A stretch of DNA of 64,000 nt from assembly GCA_037954235.1 (NCBI GenBank), contig JBBMOA010000002.1:6941551-7005550 (forward strand), written 5' to 3'. Of this stretch, positions 25,050 through 37,769 are shown in pieces. Source of the stretch: Aulostomus chinensis. Its lineage: Eukaryota > Chordata > Actinopteri > Syngnathiformes > Aulostomidae. Below the pieces are notes generated by a model. That model saw only the letters and a list, made by a program, of their open reading frames with translations, ran no database searches and had not been told where the DNA came from. A program made the translations under genes and the position numbers. Position 1 is the stretch's first letter. Each line of letters begins with the position of its first letter.

Positions 25050-28000
25050 CTTCTCTCGCTGAGAAAACACTATTTGTGACCTGTGATACAAAAATGCCAT
25101 AACTTTTGTTCAAAGTGAGTTTTCAGTCAAGTTTCAACCTGAAAGCATAGAAAGATGCATCAACTTGAAGTTACAGGTGGATTACAGTGAGTTTTCATCA
25201 AAATACAGGAGTTCTGCATGAAGTGTTCATTTTGGCCTTCTCTCGCTGAGAAAACACTATTTCTGACCTGTGACACAAAACAGCCTTGACTTTTGTTCAA
25301 AGTGAGTTTTCAGTCAAGTTTCAACCTGAAAGCATAGAAAGATGCATAAACTTGAAGTTACAGCTTGATTTCAGTTAGTTTTCATCAAAATACAGGTGTT
25401 CTGCACGAAGTGTTCATTTTGGCCTTCTCTCGCTGAGAAAACACTATTTGTGACCTGTGATACAAAAATGCCATAACTTTTCTTCAAAGTGAGTTTTCAG
25501 TCAAGTTTCAACCTGAAAGCATAGAAAGATGCATAAACTTGAAGTAACAGGTGGATTACAGTGAGTTTTCATCAAAATACAGGAGTTCTGCATGAAGTGT
25601 TCATTTTGGCCTTCTCTCGCTGAGAAAACGCTATTTGTGACCTGTGATACAAAAATGCCATAACTTTTCTTCAAAGTGAGTTTTCAGTCAAGTTTCAACC
25701 TGAAAGCATAGAAAGATGCATAATCTTGAAGTTACAGCTTGATTTCAGTGAGTTTTCATCAAAATACAGGAGTTCTGCATGAAGTGTTCATTTTGGACTT
25801 CTCTGGCCAAGAAAACGCGATTTGTGACCAGTGATACAAAAATGCCATAACTTTTCTTCAAAGTGAGTTTTCAGTCAAGTTTCGACCTGAAAGCATAGAA
25901 AGATGCATAAACTTGAAGTGACAGGTGGATTTCAGTGAGTTTTCATCAAAACACAGGAGTTCTGCATGAAGTGTTCATTTTGGCCTTCTCTCGCTGAGAA
26001 AACGCTATTTGTGACCTGTGATACAAAAATGCCATAACTTTTGTTCAAAGTGAGTTTTCAGTCAAGTTTCAACCTGAAAGCATAGAAAGATGCATAAACT
26101 TGAAGTTACAGCTTGATTTCAGTGAGTTTTCCTCAAAATACAGGAGTTCTGCATGAAGTGTTCATTTTGGCCTTCTTTCGCTGAGAAAACGCTATTTGTG
26201 ACCTGTGACACGAAAAAGCCATAACTTTTCTTCAAAGTGAGTTTTCAGTCAAGTTTCAACCTGAAAGCATAGAAAGATGCATAAACTTGAAGTTACAGGT
26301 GGATTACAGTGAGTTTTCATCAAAATATAGGAGTTCTGCATGAAGTGTTCATTTTGGCCTTCTCTCGCTGAGAAAACGCTATTTGTGACCTGTGATACAA
26401 AAATGCCATAACTTTTCTTCAAAGTGAGTTTTCAGTCAAGTTTTAACCTGAAAGCATAGAAAGATGCATAAATTTGAAGTTACAGGTGGATTTTAGTGAG
26501 TTTTCATCAAAATACAGGAGTTCTGCATGAAGTGTTCATTTTGGCCTTCTCTCGCTGAGAAAACGCTATTTGTGACCTGTGATACAAAAATGCCATAACT
26601 TTTCTTCAAAGTGAATTTTCAGTCAAGTTTCAACCTGAAAGCATAGAAAGATGAATAAACTTAAAGTTACACCTTGATTTCAGTGAGTTTTCCTCAAAAC
26701 ACAGGAGTTCTGCATGAAGTGTTCATTTTGGCCTTCTCTCGCTGAGAAAACGCTATTTGTGACCTGCGACACAGAACAGCCATAACTTTTGTTCAAAGTG
26801 AGTTTTCAGTCAAGTTTCAACCTGAAAGCATAGAAAGATGCATAAATTTGAAGTTACAGCTTGATTTCAGTGAGTTTTCATCAAAATACAGGAGTTCTGC
26901 ATGAAGTGTTCATTTTGGCCTTCTCTCGCTGAGAAAACGCTATTTGTGACCTGTGATACAAAAATTCCATAACTTTTCTTCAAAGTGAGTTTTCAGTCAA
27001 GTTTCAACCTGAAACCATAGAAAGATGCATAAACTTGAAGTTACAGCTTGATTTCAGTGAGTTTTCCTCAAAATACAGGAGTTATGCATGAAGTGTTCAT
27101 TTTGGCCTTCTCTCGCTGAGAAAACACTATTTGTGACCTGTGATACAAAAATGCCATAACTTTTCTTCTAAGTGAGTTTTCAGTCAAGTTTCAACCTGAA
27201 AGCATAGAAAGATGCATAAACTCTAAGTAACAGGTGGATTTTAGTGAGTTTTCATCAAAATACAGGAGTTCTGCATGAAGTGTTCATTTTGGCCTTCTCT
27301 CGCTGAGAAAACACTATTTCTGACCTGTGACACAAAACAGCCATGACTTTTGTTCAAAGTGAGTTTTCAGTCAAGGTTCAACCTGAAAGCATAGAAAGAT
27401 GCATAAACTTGAAGTTACAGCTTGATTTCAGTGAGTTTTCATCAAAATACAGGATTTCTGCACGAAGTGTTCATTTTGGCCTTCTCTCGCTGAGAAAACA
27501 CTATTTGTGACCTGTGATACAAAAATGCCATAACTTTTCTTCAAAGTGAGTTTTCAGTCAAGTTTCAAACTGAAAGCATAGAAAGATGCATCAACTTGAA
27601 GTTACAGGTGGATTACAGTGAGTTTTCATCAAAATACAGGAGTTCTGCATGAAGTGTTCATTTTGGCCTTCTCTCGCTGAGAAAACAATAATTCTGACCT
27701 GTGACACAAAACAGCCTTGACTTTTGTTCAAAGTGAGTTTTCAGTCAAGTTTCAACCTGAAAGCATAGAAAGATGCATAAACTTGAAGTTACAGCTTGAT
27801 TTCAGTTAGTTTTCATCAAAATACAGGAGTTCTGCACGAAGTGTTCATTTTGGCCTTCTCTCGCTGAGAAAACACTATTTGTGACCTGTGATACAAAAAT
27901 GCCATAACTTTTCTTCAAAGTGAGTTTTCAGTCAAGTTTCAACCTGAAAGCATAGAAAGATGCATAAACTTGAAGTAACAGGTGGATTACAGTGAGTTTT

Positions 28001-29350
28001 CATCAAAATACAGGAGTTCTGCATGAAGTGTTCATTTTGGCCTTCTCTCGCTGAGAAAACGCTATTTGTGACCTGTGATACAAAAATGCCAGAACTTTTC
28101 TTCAAGGTGAGTTTTCAGTCAAGTTTCAACCTGAAAGCATAGAAAGATGCATAAATTTGAAGTTACAGGTGGATTTTAGTGAGTTTTCATCAAAATACAG
28201 GAGTTCTGCATGAAGTGTTCATTTTGGCCTTCTCTCGCTGAGAAAACGCTATTTGTGACCTGTGATACAAAAATGCCATAACTTTTCTTCAAAGTGAGTT
28301 TTCAGTCAAGTTTCAACCTGAAAGCATAGAAAGATGCATAATCTTGAAGTTACAGCTTGATTTCAGTGAGTTTTCATCAAAATACAGGAGTTCTACATGA
28401 AGTGTTCATTTTGGCCTTCTCTCGCTGAGAAAACACTATTTGTGACCTGTGATACAAAAATGCCATAACTTTTCTTCAAAGTGAGTTTTCAGTCAAGTTT
28501 CGACCTGAAAGCATAGAAAGATTTATAAACTTGAAGTTACAGCTTGATTTCAGTGAGTTTTCATCAAAATACAGGAGTTCTGCATGAAGTGTTCATTTTG
28601 GACTTCTCTGGCTGAGAAAACGCGATTTGTGACCTGTGATACAAAAATGCCATAACTTTTCTTCAAAGAGAGTTTTCAGTCAAGTTTCGACCTGAAAGCA
28701 TAGAAAGATGCATAAAAGTTGAAGTTACAGATGGATTTCAGTGAGTTTTCATCAAAATACAGGAGTTCTGCATGTAATTTTCATTTTTGCCTTCTCTCGC
28801 TGAGAAAACGCTATTTGTGACCATTGATACAAAAATGTCATAACTCTTGTTCAAAGTGAGTTTTCAGTCAAGTTTCAACCTGAAAGCATAGAAAGATGCA
28901 TAAACTTGAAGTTACAGGTGTATTTTAGTGAGTTTTCATCAAAATACAGGAGTTCTGCATGAAGTGTTCATTTTGGCCTTCTCTCGCTGAGAAAATGCTA
29001 TTTGTGACCTGTGACACAAAACAGCCATAACTTTTGTTCAAAGTGAGTTTTCAGTCAAGTTTCAACCTGAAAGCATAGAAAGATGCATAAACTTGAAGAT
29101 ACAGCTTGATTTCAGTGAGTTTTCATGAAAATACGGGAGTTCTGCATGAAGTGTTCATTTTTGCCTTCTCTCGCTGAGAAAACACTATTTGTGACCTGTG
29201 ATACATAAATGCCATAACATTTGTTCAAAGTGAGTTTTCAGTCAAGTTTCAACCTGAAAGCATAGAAAGATGCATAAACTTGAAGTTACAGCTTGATTTC
29301 AGTGAGTTTTCCTCTAAATACAGGAGTTATGCATGAAGTGTTCATTTTGG
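25050..29350 (+). repeat. 23-monomer higher-order repeat, copy B
   Basis: Copy B follows copy A directly at a shift of 4302 bp, which is 23 x 187 plus the one-base insertion carried once per copy. It reproduces, in order, the rare alleles of copy A: gcatcaac near 25156, ctctggccaa at 25801, aattccataa at 26963, caataattctgacc near 27686, aaggtgagttttc near 28104, and tgtaattttc at 28773. Copies differ at scattered single bases, for example gtgtatttt near 28918 against gtggatttt near 24616. Confidence 0.9.
28609..28796 (+). repeat. 188 bp monomer marking HOR copy B
   Basis: It carries the same gcataaaagttg insertion and catgtaattttc allele as 24307-24494, exactly 4302 bp downstream. Confidence 0.9.
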
Positions 29351-30930
29351 CCTTCTCTCGCTGAGAAAACACTATTTGTGACCTGTGATACAAAAATGCC
29401 ATAACTTTTCTTCAAAGTGAGTTTTCAGTCAAGTTTCGACCTGAAAGCATAGAAAGATGCATCAACTTGAAGTTACAGATGGATTTCAGTGAGTTTTCCT
29501 CAAAATACAAGAGTTCTGCATGAAGTGTTCATTTTGGCCTTCTCTCGCACAGAAAACGCTTTTTGTGACCTGTGATACAAAAATGCCATAACTTTTCTTC
29601 AAGGTGAGTTTTCAGTCAAGTTTCAACCTGAAAGCATAGAAAGATGCATAAACTTGAAGTTACAGCTTGATTTCAGTGAGTTTTCCTCAAAATACAGGAG
29701 TTCTGCATGAAGTGTTCATTTCGGCCTTCTCTCGCTGAGAAAACACGATTTGTGACCTGTGATACAAAAATGCCATAACTTTTCTTCAAAGTGAGTTTTC
29801 AGTCAAGTTTCAACCTGAAATCATAGAAAGATGCATAAACTTGAAGTTACAGGTGGATTTCAGTGAGTTTTCATCAAAATACAGGAGTTCTGCATGAAGT
29901 GTTAATTTTGGCCTTCTCTCGCTGAGAAAACGCTATTTGTGACCTGTGATACAAAAATGTCATAACTTTTGTTCAAAGTGAGTTTTCAGTCAAGTGTCAA
30001 CCTGAAAGCATAGAAAGATGCATAAACTTGAAGTTACAGGTGGATTTTAGTGAGTTTTCATAAAATACAGGAGTTCTGCATGAAGTGTTCATTTTGGCCT
30101 TCTCTCGCTGAGAAAACACTATTTGTGACCTGTGACACAAAACAGCCATTACTGTTGTTCAAAGTGAGTTTTCAGGCAAGTTTCAACCTGAAAGCATAGA
30201 AAGATGCATCAACTTGAAGTTACAGGTAGATTTCAGTGAGTTTTCATCAAAATACAGGAGTTCTGCATGAAGTGTTCATTTTGGCCTTCTCTCGCTGAGA
30301 AAACGCTATTTGTGACCTGTGATACAAAAATGTCATAACTTTTGTTCAAAGTGAGTTTTCAGTCAAGTTTCAACCTGAAAGCATAGAAAGATGCATAAAC
30401 TTGAAGTTACAGGTGGATTTTAGTGAGTTTTCATCAAAATACAGGAGTTCTGCATGAAGTGTTCATTTTGGCTTTCTCTCGCTGAGAAAACACTATTTCT
30501 GACCTGTGACACAAAACAGCCATGACTTTTGTTCAAAGTGAGTTTTCAGTCAAGGTTCAACCTGAAAGCATAGAAAGATGCATAAACTTGAAGTTACAGC
30601 TTGATTTCAGTGAGTTTTCATCAAAATACAGGAGTTCTGCACGAAGTGTTCATTTTGGCCTTCTCTCGCTGAGAAAACACTATTTGTGACCTGTGATACA
30701 AAAATGCCATAACTTTTGTTCAAAGTGAGTTTTCAGTCAAGTTTCAACCTGAAAGCATAGAAAGATGCATAAACTTGAAGTTACAGGTGGATTACAGTGA
30801 GTTTTCATTAAAATACAGGAGTTCTGCACGAAGTGTTCATTTTGGCCTTCTCTCGCTGAGAAAACACTATTTGTGACCTGTGATACAAAAATGCCATAAC
30901 TTTTCTTCAAAGTGAGTTTTCAGTCAAGTT
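29350..30930 (+). repeat. Block between HOR copies B and C, later reused downstream
   Basis: This stretch is not part of the A-to-B match. It carries the unusual alleles ctctcgcacag near 29542, gaaaacacgattt near 29742, cataaaatacagg near 30059 and cattactgttg near 30147. The same series reappears from about 33690 to 34740: the tctctcgcac allele lies at 29541 and 33842, a shift of 4301 bp. The block therefore joined the higher-order unit before its last duplication. Confidence 0.75.
29919..30104 (+). repeat. 186 bp monomer, deletion in ttttcatcaaaata
   Basis: ttttcatcaaaata reads ttttcataaaata near 30055-30067. The same deletion marks 34033-34218 and 34780-34965, which makes these three monomers one lineage together with their shared caagtgtcaacc allele. 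Confidence 0.9.
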
Positions 30931-33690
30931 TCAACCTGAAAGCATAGAAAGATGCATAAATTTGAAGTTACAGGTGGATTTTAGTGAGTTTTCATCAAAA
31001 TACAGGAGTTCTGCATGAAGTGTTCATTTTGGCCTTCTCTCGCTGAGAAAACGCTATTTGTGACCTGTGATACAAAAATGCCATAACTTTTCTTCAAAGT
31101 GAATTTTCAGTCAAGTTTCAACCTGAAAGCATAGAAAGATGAATAAACTTAAAGTTACACCTTGATTTCAGTGAGTTTTCCTCAAAACACAGGAGTTCTG
31201 CATGAAGTGTTCATTTTGGCCTTCTCTCGCTGAGAAAACGCTATTTGTGACCTGCGACACAGAACAGCCATAACTTTTGTTCAAAGTGAGTTTTCAGTCA
31301 AGTTTCAACCTGAAAGCATAGAAAGATGCATAAATTTGAAGTTACAGGTGGATTTTAGTGAGTTTTCATCAAAATACAGGAGTTCTGCATGAAGTGTTCA
31401 TTTTGGCCTTCTCTCGCTGAGAAAACGCTATTTGTGACCTGTGATACAAAAATTCCATAACTTTTCTTCAAAGTGAGTTTTCAGTCAAGTTTCAACCTGA
31501 AACCATAGAAAGATGCATAAACTTGAAGTTACAGCTTGATTTCAGTGAGTTTTCCTCAAAATACAGGAGTTATGCATGAAGTGTTCATTTTGGCCTTCTC
31601 TCGCTGAGAAAACACTATTTGTGACCTGTGATACAAAAATGCCATAACTTTTCTTCTAAGTGAGTTTTCAGTCAAGTTTCAACCTGAAAGCATAGAAAGA
31701 TGCATAAACTCTAAGTAACAGGTGGATTTTAGTGAGTTTTCATCAAAATACAGGAGTTCTGCATGAAGTGTTCATTTTGGCCTTCTCTCGCTGAGAAAAC
31801 ACTATTTCTGACCTGTGACACAAAACAGCCATGACTTTTGTTCAAAGTGAGTTTTCAGTCAAGGTTCAACCTGAAAGCATAGAAAGATGCATAAACTTGA
31901 AGTTACAGCTTGATTTCAGTGAGTTTTCATCAAAATACAGGATTTCTGCACGAAGTGTTCATTTTGGCCTTCTCTCGCTGAGAAAACACTATTTGTGACC
32001 TGTGATACAAAAATGCCATAACTTTTCTTCAAAGTGAGTTTTCAGTCAAGTTTCAAACTGAAAGCATAGAAAGATGCATACACTTGAAGTTACAGGTGGA
32101 TTACAGTGAGTTTTCATCAAAATACAGGAGTTCTGCATGAAGTGTTCATTTTGGCCTTCTCTCGCTGAGAAAACAATATTTCTGACCTGTGACACAAAAC
32201 AGCCTTGACTTTTGTTCAAAGTGAGTTTTCAGTCAAGTTTCAACCTGAAAGCATAGAAAGATGCATAAACTTGAAGTTACAGCTTGATTTCAGTTAGTTT
32301 TCATCAAAATACAGGAGTTCTGCACGAAGTGTTCATTTTGGCCTTCTCTCGCTGAGAAAACACTTTTTGTGACCTGTGATACAAAAATGCCATAACTTTT
32401 CTTCAAAGTGAGTTTTCAGTCAAGTTTCAACCTGAAAGCATAGAAAGATGCATAAACTTGAAGTAACAGGTGGATTACAGTGAGTTTTCATCAAAATACA
32501 GGAGTTCTGCATGAAGTGTTCATTTTGGCCTTCTCTCGCTGAGAAAACGCTATTTGTGACCTGTGATACAAAAATGCCAGAACTTTTCTTCAAGGTGAGT
32601 TTTCAGTCAAGTTTCGACCTGAAAGCATAGAAAGATGCATAAATTTGAAGTTACAGGTGGATTTTAGTGAGTTTTCATCAAAATACAGGAGTTCTGCATG
32701 AAGTGTTCATTTTGGCCTTCTCTCGCTGAGAAAACGCTATTTGTGACCTGTGATACAAAAATGCCATAACTTTTCTTCAAAGTGAGTTTTCAGTCAAGTT
32801 TCAACCTGAAAGCATAGAAAGATGCATAATCTTGAAGTTACAAATTGATTTCAGTGAGTTTTCATCAAAATACAGGAGTTCTGCATGAAGTGTTCATTTT
32901 GGACTTCTCTGGCTGAGAAAACGCGATTTGTGACCTGTGATACAAAAATGCCATAACTTTTCTTCAAAGAGAGTTTTCAGTCAAGTTTCGACCTGAAAGC
33001 ATAGAAAGATGCATAAAAGTTGAAGTTACAGGTGGATTTCAGTGAGTTTTCATCAAAATACAGGAGTTCTGCATGTAATTTTCATTTTTGCCTTCTCTCG
33101 CTGAGAAAACGCTATTTGTGACCATTGATACAAAAATGTCATAACTCTTGTTCAAAGTGAGTTTTCAGTCAAGTTTCAACCTGAAAGCATAGAAAGATGC
33201 ATAAACTTGAAGTTACAGGTGTATTTTAGTGAGTTTTCATCAAAATACAGGAGTTCTGCATGAAGTGTTCATTTTGGCCTTCTCTCGCTGAGAAAATGCT
33301 ATTTGTGACCTGTGACACAAAACAGCCATAACTTTTGTTCAAAGTGAGTTTTCAGTCAAGTTTCAACCTGAAAGCATAGAAAGATGCATAAACTTGAAGA
33401 TACAGCTTGATTTCAGTGAGTTTTCATGAAAATACGGGAGTTCTGCATGAAGTGTTCATTTTTGCCTTCTCTCGCTGAGAAAACACTATTTGTGACCTGT
33501 GATACATAAATGCCATAACATTTGTTCAAAGTGAGTTTTCAGTCAAGTTTCAACCTGAAAGCATAGAAAGATGCATAAACTTGAAGTTACAGCTTGATTT
33601 CAGTGAGTTTTCCTCTAAATACAGGAGTTATGCATGAAGTGTTCATTTTGGCCTTCTCTCGCTGAGAAAACACTATTTGTGACCTGTGAT
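30930..33690 (+). repeat. 23-monomer higher-order repeat, copy C (partial)
   Basis: Relative to copy B the shift is 4488 bp (24 monomers) at gaattttcag (26613 to 31101) and aattccataa (26963 to 31451), but 4301 bp (23 monomers) at tgtaattttc (28773 to 33074). One whole monomer is therefore missing in C. It is the one with ttctacatgaag and tttataaact that copy B carries near 28381-28570. The first part of the A/B unit (gcatcaac and ctctggccaa alleles) is absent in C. Confidence 0.85.
32910..33097 (+). repeat. 188 bp monomer marking HOR copy C
   Basis: It has the gcataaaagttg insertion and the catgtaattttc allele shared with copies A and B. It lies 4301 bp after the copy B monomer, because the one-base deletion near 30060 offsets the insertion. 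Confidence 0.9.
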
Positions 33691-34032
33691 ACAAAAATGC
33701 CATAACTTTTCTTCAAAGTGAGTTTTCAGTCAAGTTTCGACCTGAAAGCATAGAAAGATGCATCAACTTGAAGTTACAGATGGATTTCAGTGAGTTTTCC
33801 TCAAAATACAAGAGTTCTGCATGAAGTGTTCATTTTGGCCTTCTCTCGCACAGAAAACGCTTTTTGTGACCTGTGATACAAAAATGCCATAACTTTTCTT
33901 CAAGGTGAGTTTTCAGTCAAGTTTCAACCTGAAAGCATAGAAAGATGCATAAACTTGAAGTTACAGCTTGATTTCAGTGAGTTTTCCTCAAAATACAGGA
34001 GTTCTGCATGAAGTGTTCATTTCGGCCTTCTC

Positions 34033-34218
34033 TCGCTGAGAAAACACGATTTGTGACCTGTGATACAAAAATGCCATAACTTTTGTTCAAAGTGAGTTTT
34101 CAGTCAAGTGTCAACCTGAAAGCATAGAAAGATGCATAAACTTGAAGTTACAGGTGGATTTTAGTGAGTTTTCATAAAATACAGGAGTTCTGCATGAAGT
34201 GTTCATTTTGGCCTTCTC
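34033..34218 (+). repeat. 186 bp hybrid monomer with the cataaaata deletion
   Basis: The front of this monomer (gaaaacacgattt) matches the monomer at about 29732. Its back (caagtgtcaacc, cataaaata) matches the monomer at 29919. In the upstream copy those are two consecutive monomers; here they are fused. The alignment shift drops from 4301 to 4114 bp, exactly 187 bp. Confidence 0.85.
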
Positions 34219-35340
34219 TCGCTGAGAAAACACTATTTGTGACCTGTGACACAAAACAGCCATTACTGTTGTTCAAAGTGAGTTTTCAGGCAAGTTTCAA
34301 CCTGAAAGCATAGAAAGATGCATCAACTTGAAGTTACAGGTAGATTTCAGTGAGTTTTCATCAAAATACAGGAGTTCTGCATGAAGTGTTCATTTTGGCC
34401 TTCTCTCGCTGAGAAAACGCTATTTGTGACCTGTGATACAAAAATGTCATAACTTTTGTTCAAAGTGAGTTTTCAGTCAAGTTTCAACCTGAAAGCATAG
34501 AAAGATGCATAAACTTGAAGTTACAGGTGGATTTTAGTGAGTTTTCATCAAAATACAGGAGTTCTGCATGAAGTGTTCATTTTGGCCTTCTCTCGCTGAG
34601 AAAACACTATTTCTGACCTGTGACACAAAACAGCCATGACTTTTGTTCAAAGTGAGTTTTCAGTCAAGGTTCAACCTGAAAGCATAGAAAGATGCATAAA
34701 CTTGAAGTTACAGCTTGATTTCAGTGAGTTTTCATCAAAATACAGGAGTTCTGCACGAAGTGTTCATTTTGGCCTTCTCTCGCTGAGAAAACACTATTTG
34801 TGACCTGTGATACAAAAATGCCATAACTTTTGTTCAAAGTGAGTTTTCAGTCAAGTGTCAACCTGAAAGCATAGAAAGATGCATAAACTTGAAGTTACAG
34901 GTGGATTTTTGTGAGTTTTCATAAAATACAGGAGTTCTGCATGAAGTGTTCATTTTGGCCTTCTCTCGCTGAGAAAACACTATTTGTGACCTGTGACACA
35001 AAACAGCCATTACTGTTGTTCAAAGTGAGTTTTCAGTCAAGTTTCAACCTGAAAGCATAGAAAGATGCATCAACTTGAAGTTACAGGTAGATTTCAGTGA
35101 GTTTTCATCAAAATACAGGAGTTCTGCATGAAGTGTTCATTTTGGCCTTCTCTCGCTGAGAAAACGCTATTTGTGACCTGTGATACAAAAATGTCATAAC
35201 TTTTGTTCAAAGTGAGTTTTCAGTCAAGTTTCAACCTGAAAGCATAGAAAGATGCATAAACTTGAAGTTACAGGTGGATTTTAGTGAGTTTTCATCAAAA
35301 TACAGGAGTTCTGCATGAAGTGTTCATTTTGGCCTTCTCT
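34090..35340 (+). repeat. Tandem 4-monomer duplication (747 bp)
   Basis: ttcataaaat begins at 34171 and 34918, a 747 bp step, which is 4 x 187 minus the deletion carried by the unit. The following monomers (cattactgttg with gcatcaac and caggtagatt, then gtcataac with ggtggatttta) repeat in the same order. The second copy differs at gtggatttttgtgag near 34901 and at caagtttc for the earlier caggcaagtttc. Confidence 0.88.
34780..34965 (+). repeat. 186 bp monomer, second copy of the local 4-mer
   Basis: It has the same cataaaata deletion and caagtgtcaacc allele as 34033-34218, but its front is of the gcacgaag/acactatttgtg type. This is the expected structure at a tandem-duplication junction. 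Confidence 0.85.
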
Positions 35341-37583
35341 CGCTGAGAAAACGCTATTTGTGACCTGTGATACAAAAATGCCATAACTTTTCTTCAAAGT
35401 GAGTTTTCAGTCAAGTTTCAACCTGAAAGCATAGAAAGATGCATAATCTTGAAGTTACAGCTTTATTTCAGTTAGTTTTCATCAAAATACAGGAGTTCTA
35501 CATGAAGTGTTCATTTTGGTCTTCTCTCGCTGAGAAAACACTATTTGTGAACTGTGATACAAAAATGCCATAACTTTTCTTCAAAGTGAGTTTTCAGTCA
35601 AGTTTCAACCTGAAACCATAGAAAGATGCATAAACTTGAAGTTACAGCTTGATTTCAGTGAGTTTTCATCAAAATACAGGAGTTCTGCATGAAGTGTTCA
35701 TTTTGGACTTCTCTGGCCGAGAAAACGCGATTTGTGACCTGTGATACAAAAATGCCATAACTTTTCTTCAAAGTGAGTTTTCAGTCAAGTTTCGACCTGA
35801 AAGCATAGAAAGATGCATAAACTTGAAGTTACAGGTGGATTTCAGTGAGTTTTCCTCAAAATACAGGAGTTCTGCATGAAGTGTTCATTTTGGCCTTCTT
35901 TCGCTGAGAAAACGCTATTTGTGACCTGTGACACAAAAAAGCCATAACTTTTCTTCAAAGTGAGTTTTCAGTCAAGTTTCAACCTGAAAGCATAGAAAGA
36001 TGCATAAACTTGAAGTTACAGGTGGATTACAGTGAGTTTTCATCAAAATACAGGAGTTCTGCATGAAGTGTTCATTTTGGCCTTCTCTCGCTGAGAAAAC
36101 GCTATTTGTGACCTGTGATACAAAAATGCCATAACTTTTCTTCAAAGTGAGTTTTCAGTCAAGTTTTAACCTGAAAGCATAGAAAGATGCATAAACTTGA
36201 AGTTACAGCTTGATTTCAGTGAGTTTTCCTCAAAATACAGGAGTTATGCATGAAGTGTTCATTTTGGCCTTCTCTCGCTGAGAAAACACTATTTGTGACC
36301 TGTGATACAAAAATGCCATAACTTTTCTTAAAAGTGAGTTTTAAGTCAAATTTCGACCTGAAAGCATAGAAAGATTTATAAACTTGAAGTTACAGCTTGA
36401 TTTCAGTGAGTTTTCATCAAAATACAGGAGTTCTGCATGAAGTGTTCATTTTGGCCTTCTCTCGCTGAGAAAACGCTATTTGTGACCTGTGATACAAAAA
36501 TGTCATAACTTTTGTTCAAAGTGAGTTTTCAGTCAGGTTTCAACCTGAAAGCATAGAAAGATGCATAAATTTGAAGTTACAGGTGGATTTCAGTGAGTTT
36601 TCATCAAAATACAGGAGTTCTGCATGAAGTGTTCATTTTGGCCTTCTCTCGCTGAGAAAACGCTATTTGTGACCTGTGATAAAAAAATGTCATAACTTTT
36701 GTTCAAAGTGAGTTTTCAGTCAAGTTTCGACCTGCAAGCATAGAAACATTTATAAACTTGAAGTTACAGCTTGATTTCAGTGAGTTTTCATCAAAATACA
36801 GGAGTTCTGCATGAAGTGTTCATTTTGGCCTTCTCTCGCTGAGAAAACGCTATTTGTGACCTGTGATACAAAAATGCCATAACTTTTCTTCAAAGTGAGT
36901 TTTCAGTCAAGTTTTAACCTGAAAGCATAGAAAGATGCATAAATTTGAAGTTACAGGTGGATTTTAGTGAGTTTTCATCAAAATACAGGAGTTCTGCATG
37001 AAGTGTTCATTTTGGCCTTCTCTCGCTGAGAAAACGCTATTTGTGACCTGTGATACAAAAATGCCATAACTTTTCTTCAAAGTGAGTTTTCAGTCAAGTT
37101 TCAACCTGAAAGCATAGAAAGATGCATAAACTTGAAGTTACAGCTTGATTTCAGTAAGTTTTCCTCGAAATACAGGAGTTATGCATGAAGTCTTCATTTT
37201 GGCCTTCTCTCGCTGAGAAAACACTATTTGTGACCTGTGATACAAAAATGCCATAACTTTTCTTCAAAGTGAGTTTTCAGTCAAGTTTCGACCTGAAAGC
37301 ATAGAAAGATTTATAAACTTGAAGTTACAGCTTGATCTCAGTGAGTTTTCATCAAAATACAGGAGTTCTGCATGAAGTGTTCATTTTGGCCTTCTCTCGC
37401 TGAGAAAACGCTATTTGTGACTTGTGATACAAAAATGCCATAACTTTTCTTCAAAGTGAGTTTTCAGTCAAGTTTCAACCTGAAATCATAGAAAGATGCA
37501 TAAACTTGAAGTTACAGGTGGATTTCAATGAGTTTTCATCAAAATACAGGAGTTCTGCATGAAGTGTTAATTTTGGCCTTCTC

Positions 37584-37769
37584 TCGCTGAGAAAACGCGA
37601 TTTGTGATCTGTGACACAAAAAGCCATAACGTTTCTTCAAAGTGAGTTTTCAGTCAAGTTTCAACCTGAAAGCATAGAAAGATGCATAAACTTGAAGTTA
37701 CAGCTTTATTTCTGTGAGTTTTTCTCAAAATACAGCAGTTATGCATGCAATGTTCATTTTGGCCTTCTC
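37584..37769 (+). repeat. 186 bp variant monomer with latent 60-codon frame, copy 1
   Basis: This is the first of 13 copies of a distinctive class. Its markers are gatctgtgacac, a five-A run (cacaaaaagcc, one A fewer than the sister type cacaaaaaagcc), ctttatttct, gtttttctc, tacagcagttatgc and a tgcatgca palindrome. The deletion gives a 186 bp unit. Because 186 is divisible by three while 187 is not, a frame opening with GTG at 37611 stays open through this monomer and stops at TGA 24 bases into the next, ending at 37793. I see no ribosome-binding site, promoter, signal peptide or domain, and nothing suggests it is translated. This copy has ccataacgttt and ttctgtgag alleles. Confidence 0.9.

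Larger units (their letters stand above)
20060..25050 (+). repeat. 23-monomer higher-order repeat, copy A (27 monomers with its internal 4-mer)
   Basis: Copy A matches copy B with a shift of 4302 bp right of the internal 4-mer duplication and 5050 bp left of it. Shared rare alleles include ctctggccaa at 20751, 21499 and 25801, aattccataa at 22661 and 26963, gaattttcag near 22312 and 26613, and the tgtaattttc allele at 24471 and 28773. The 748 bp difference is exactly four monomers, so copy A is a 23-mer plus one local 4-mer gain, or copy B lost four. Confidence 0.9.
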
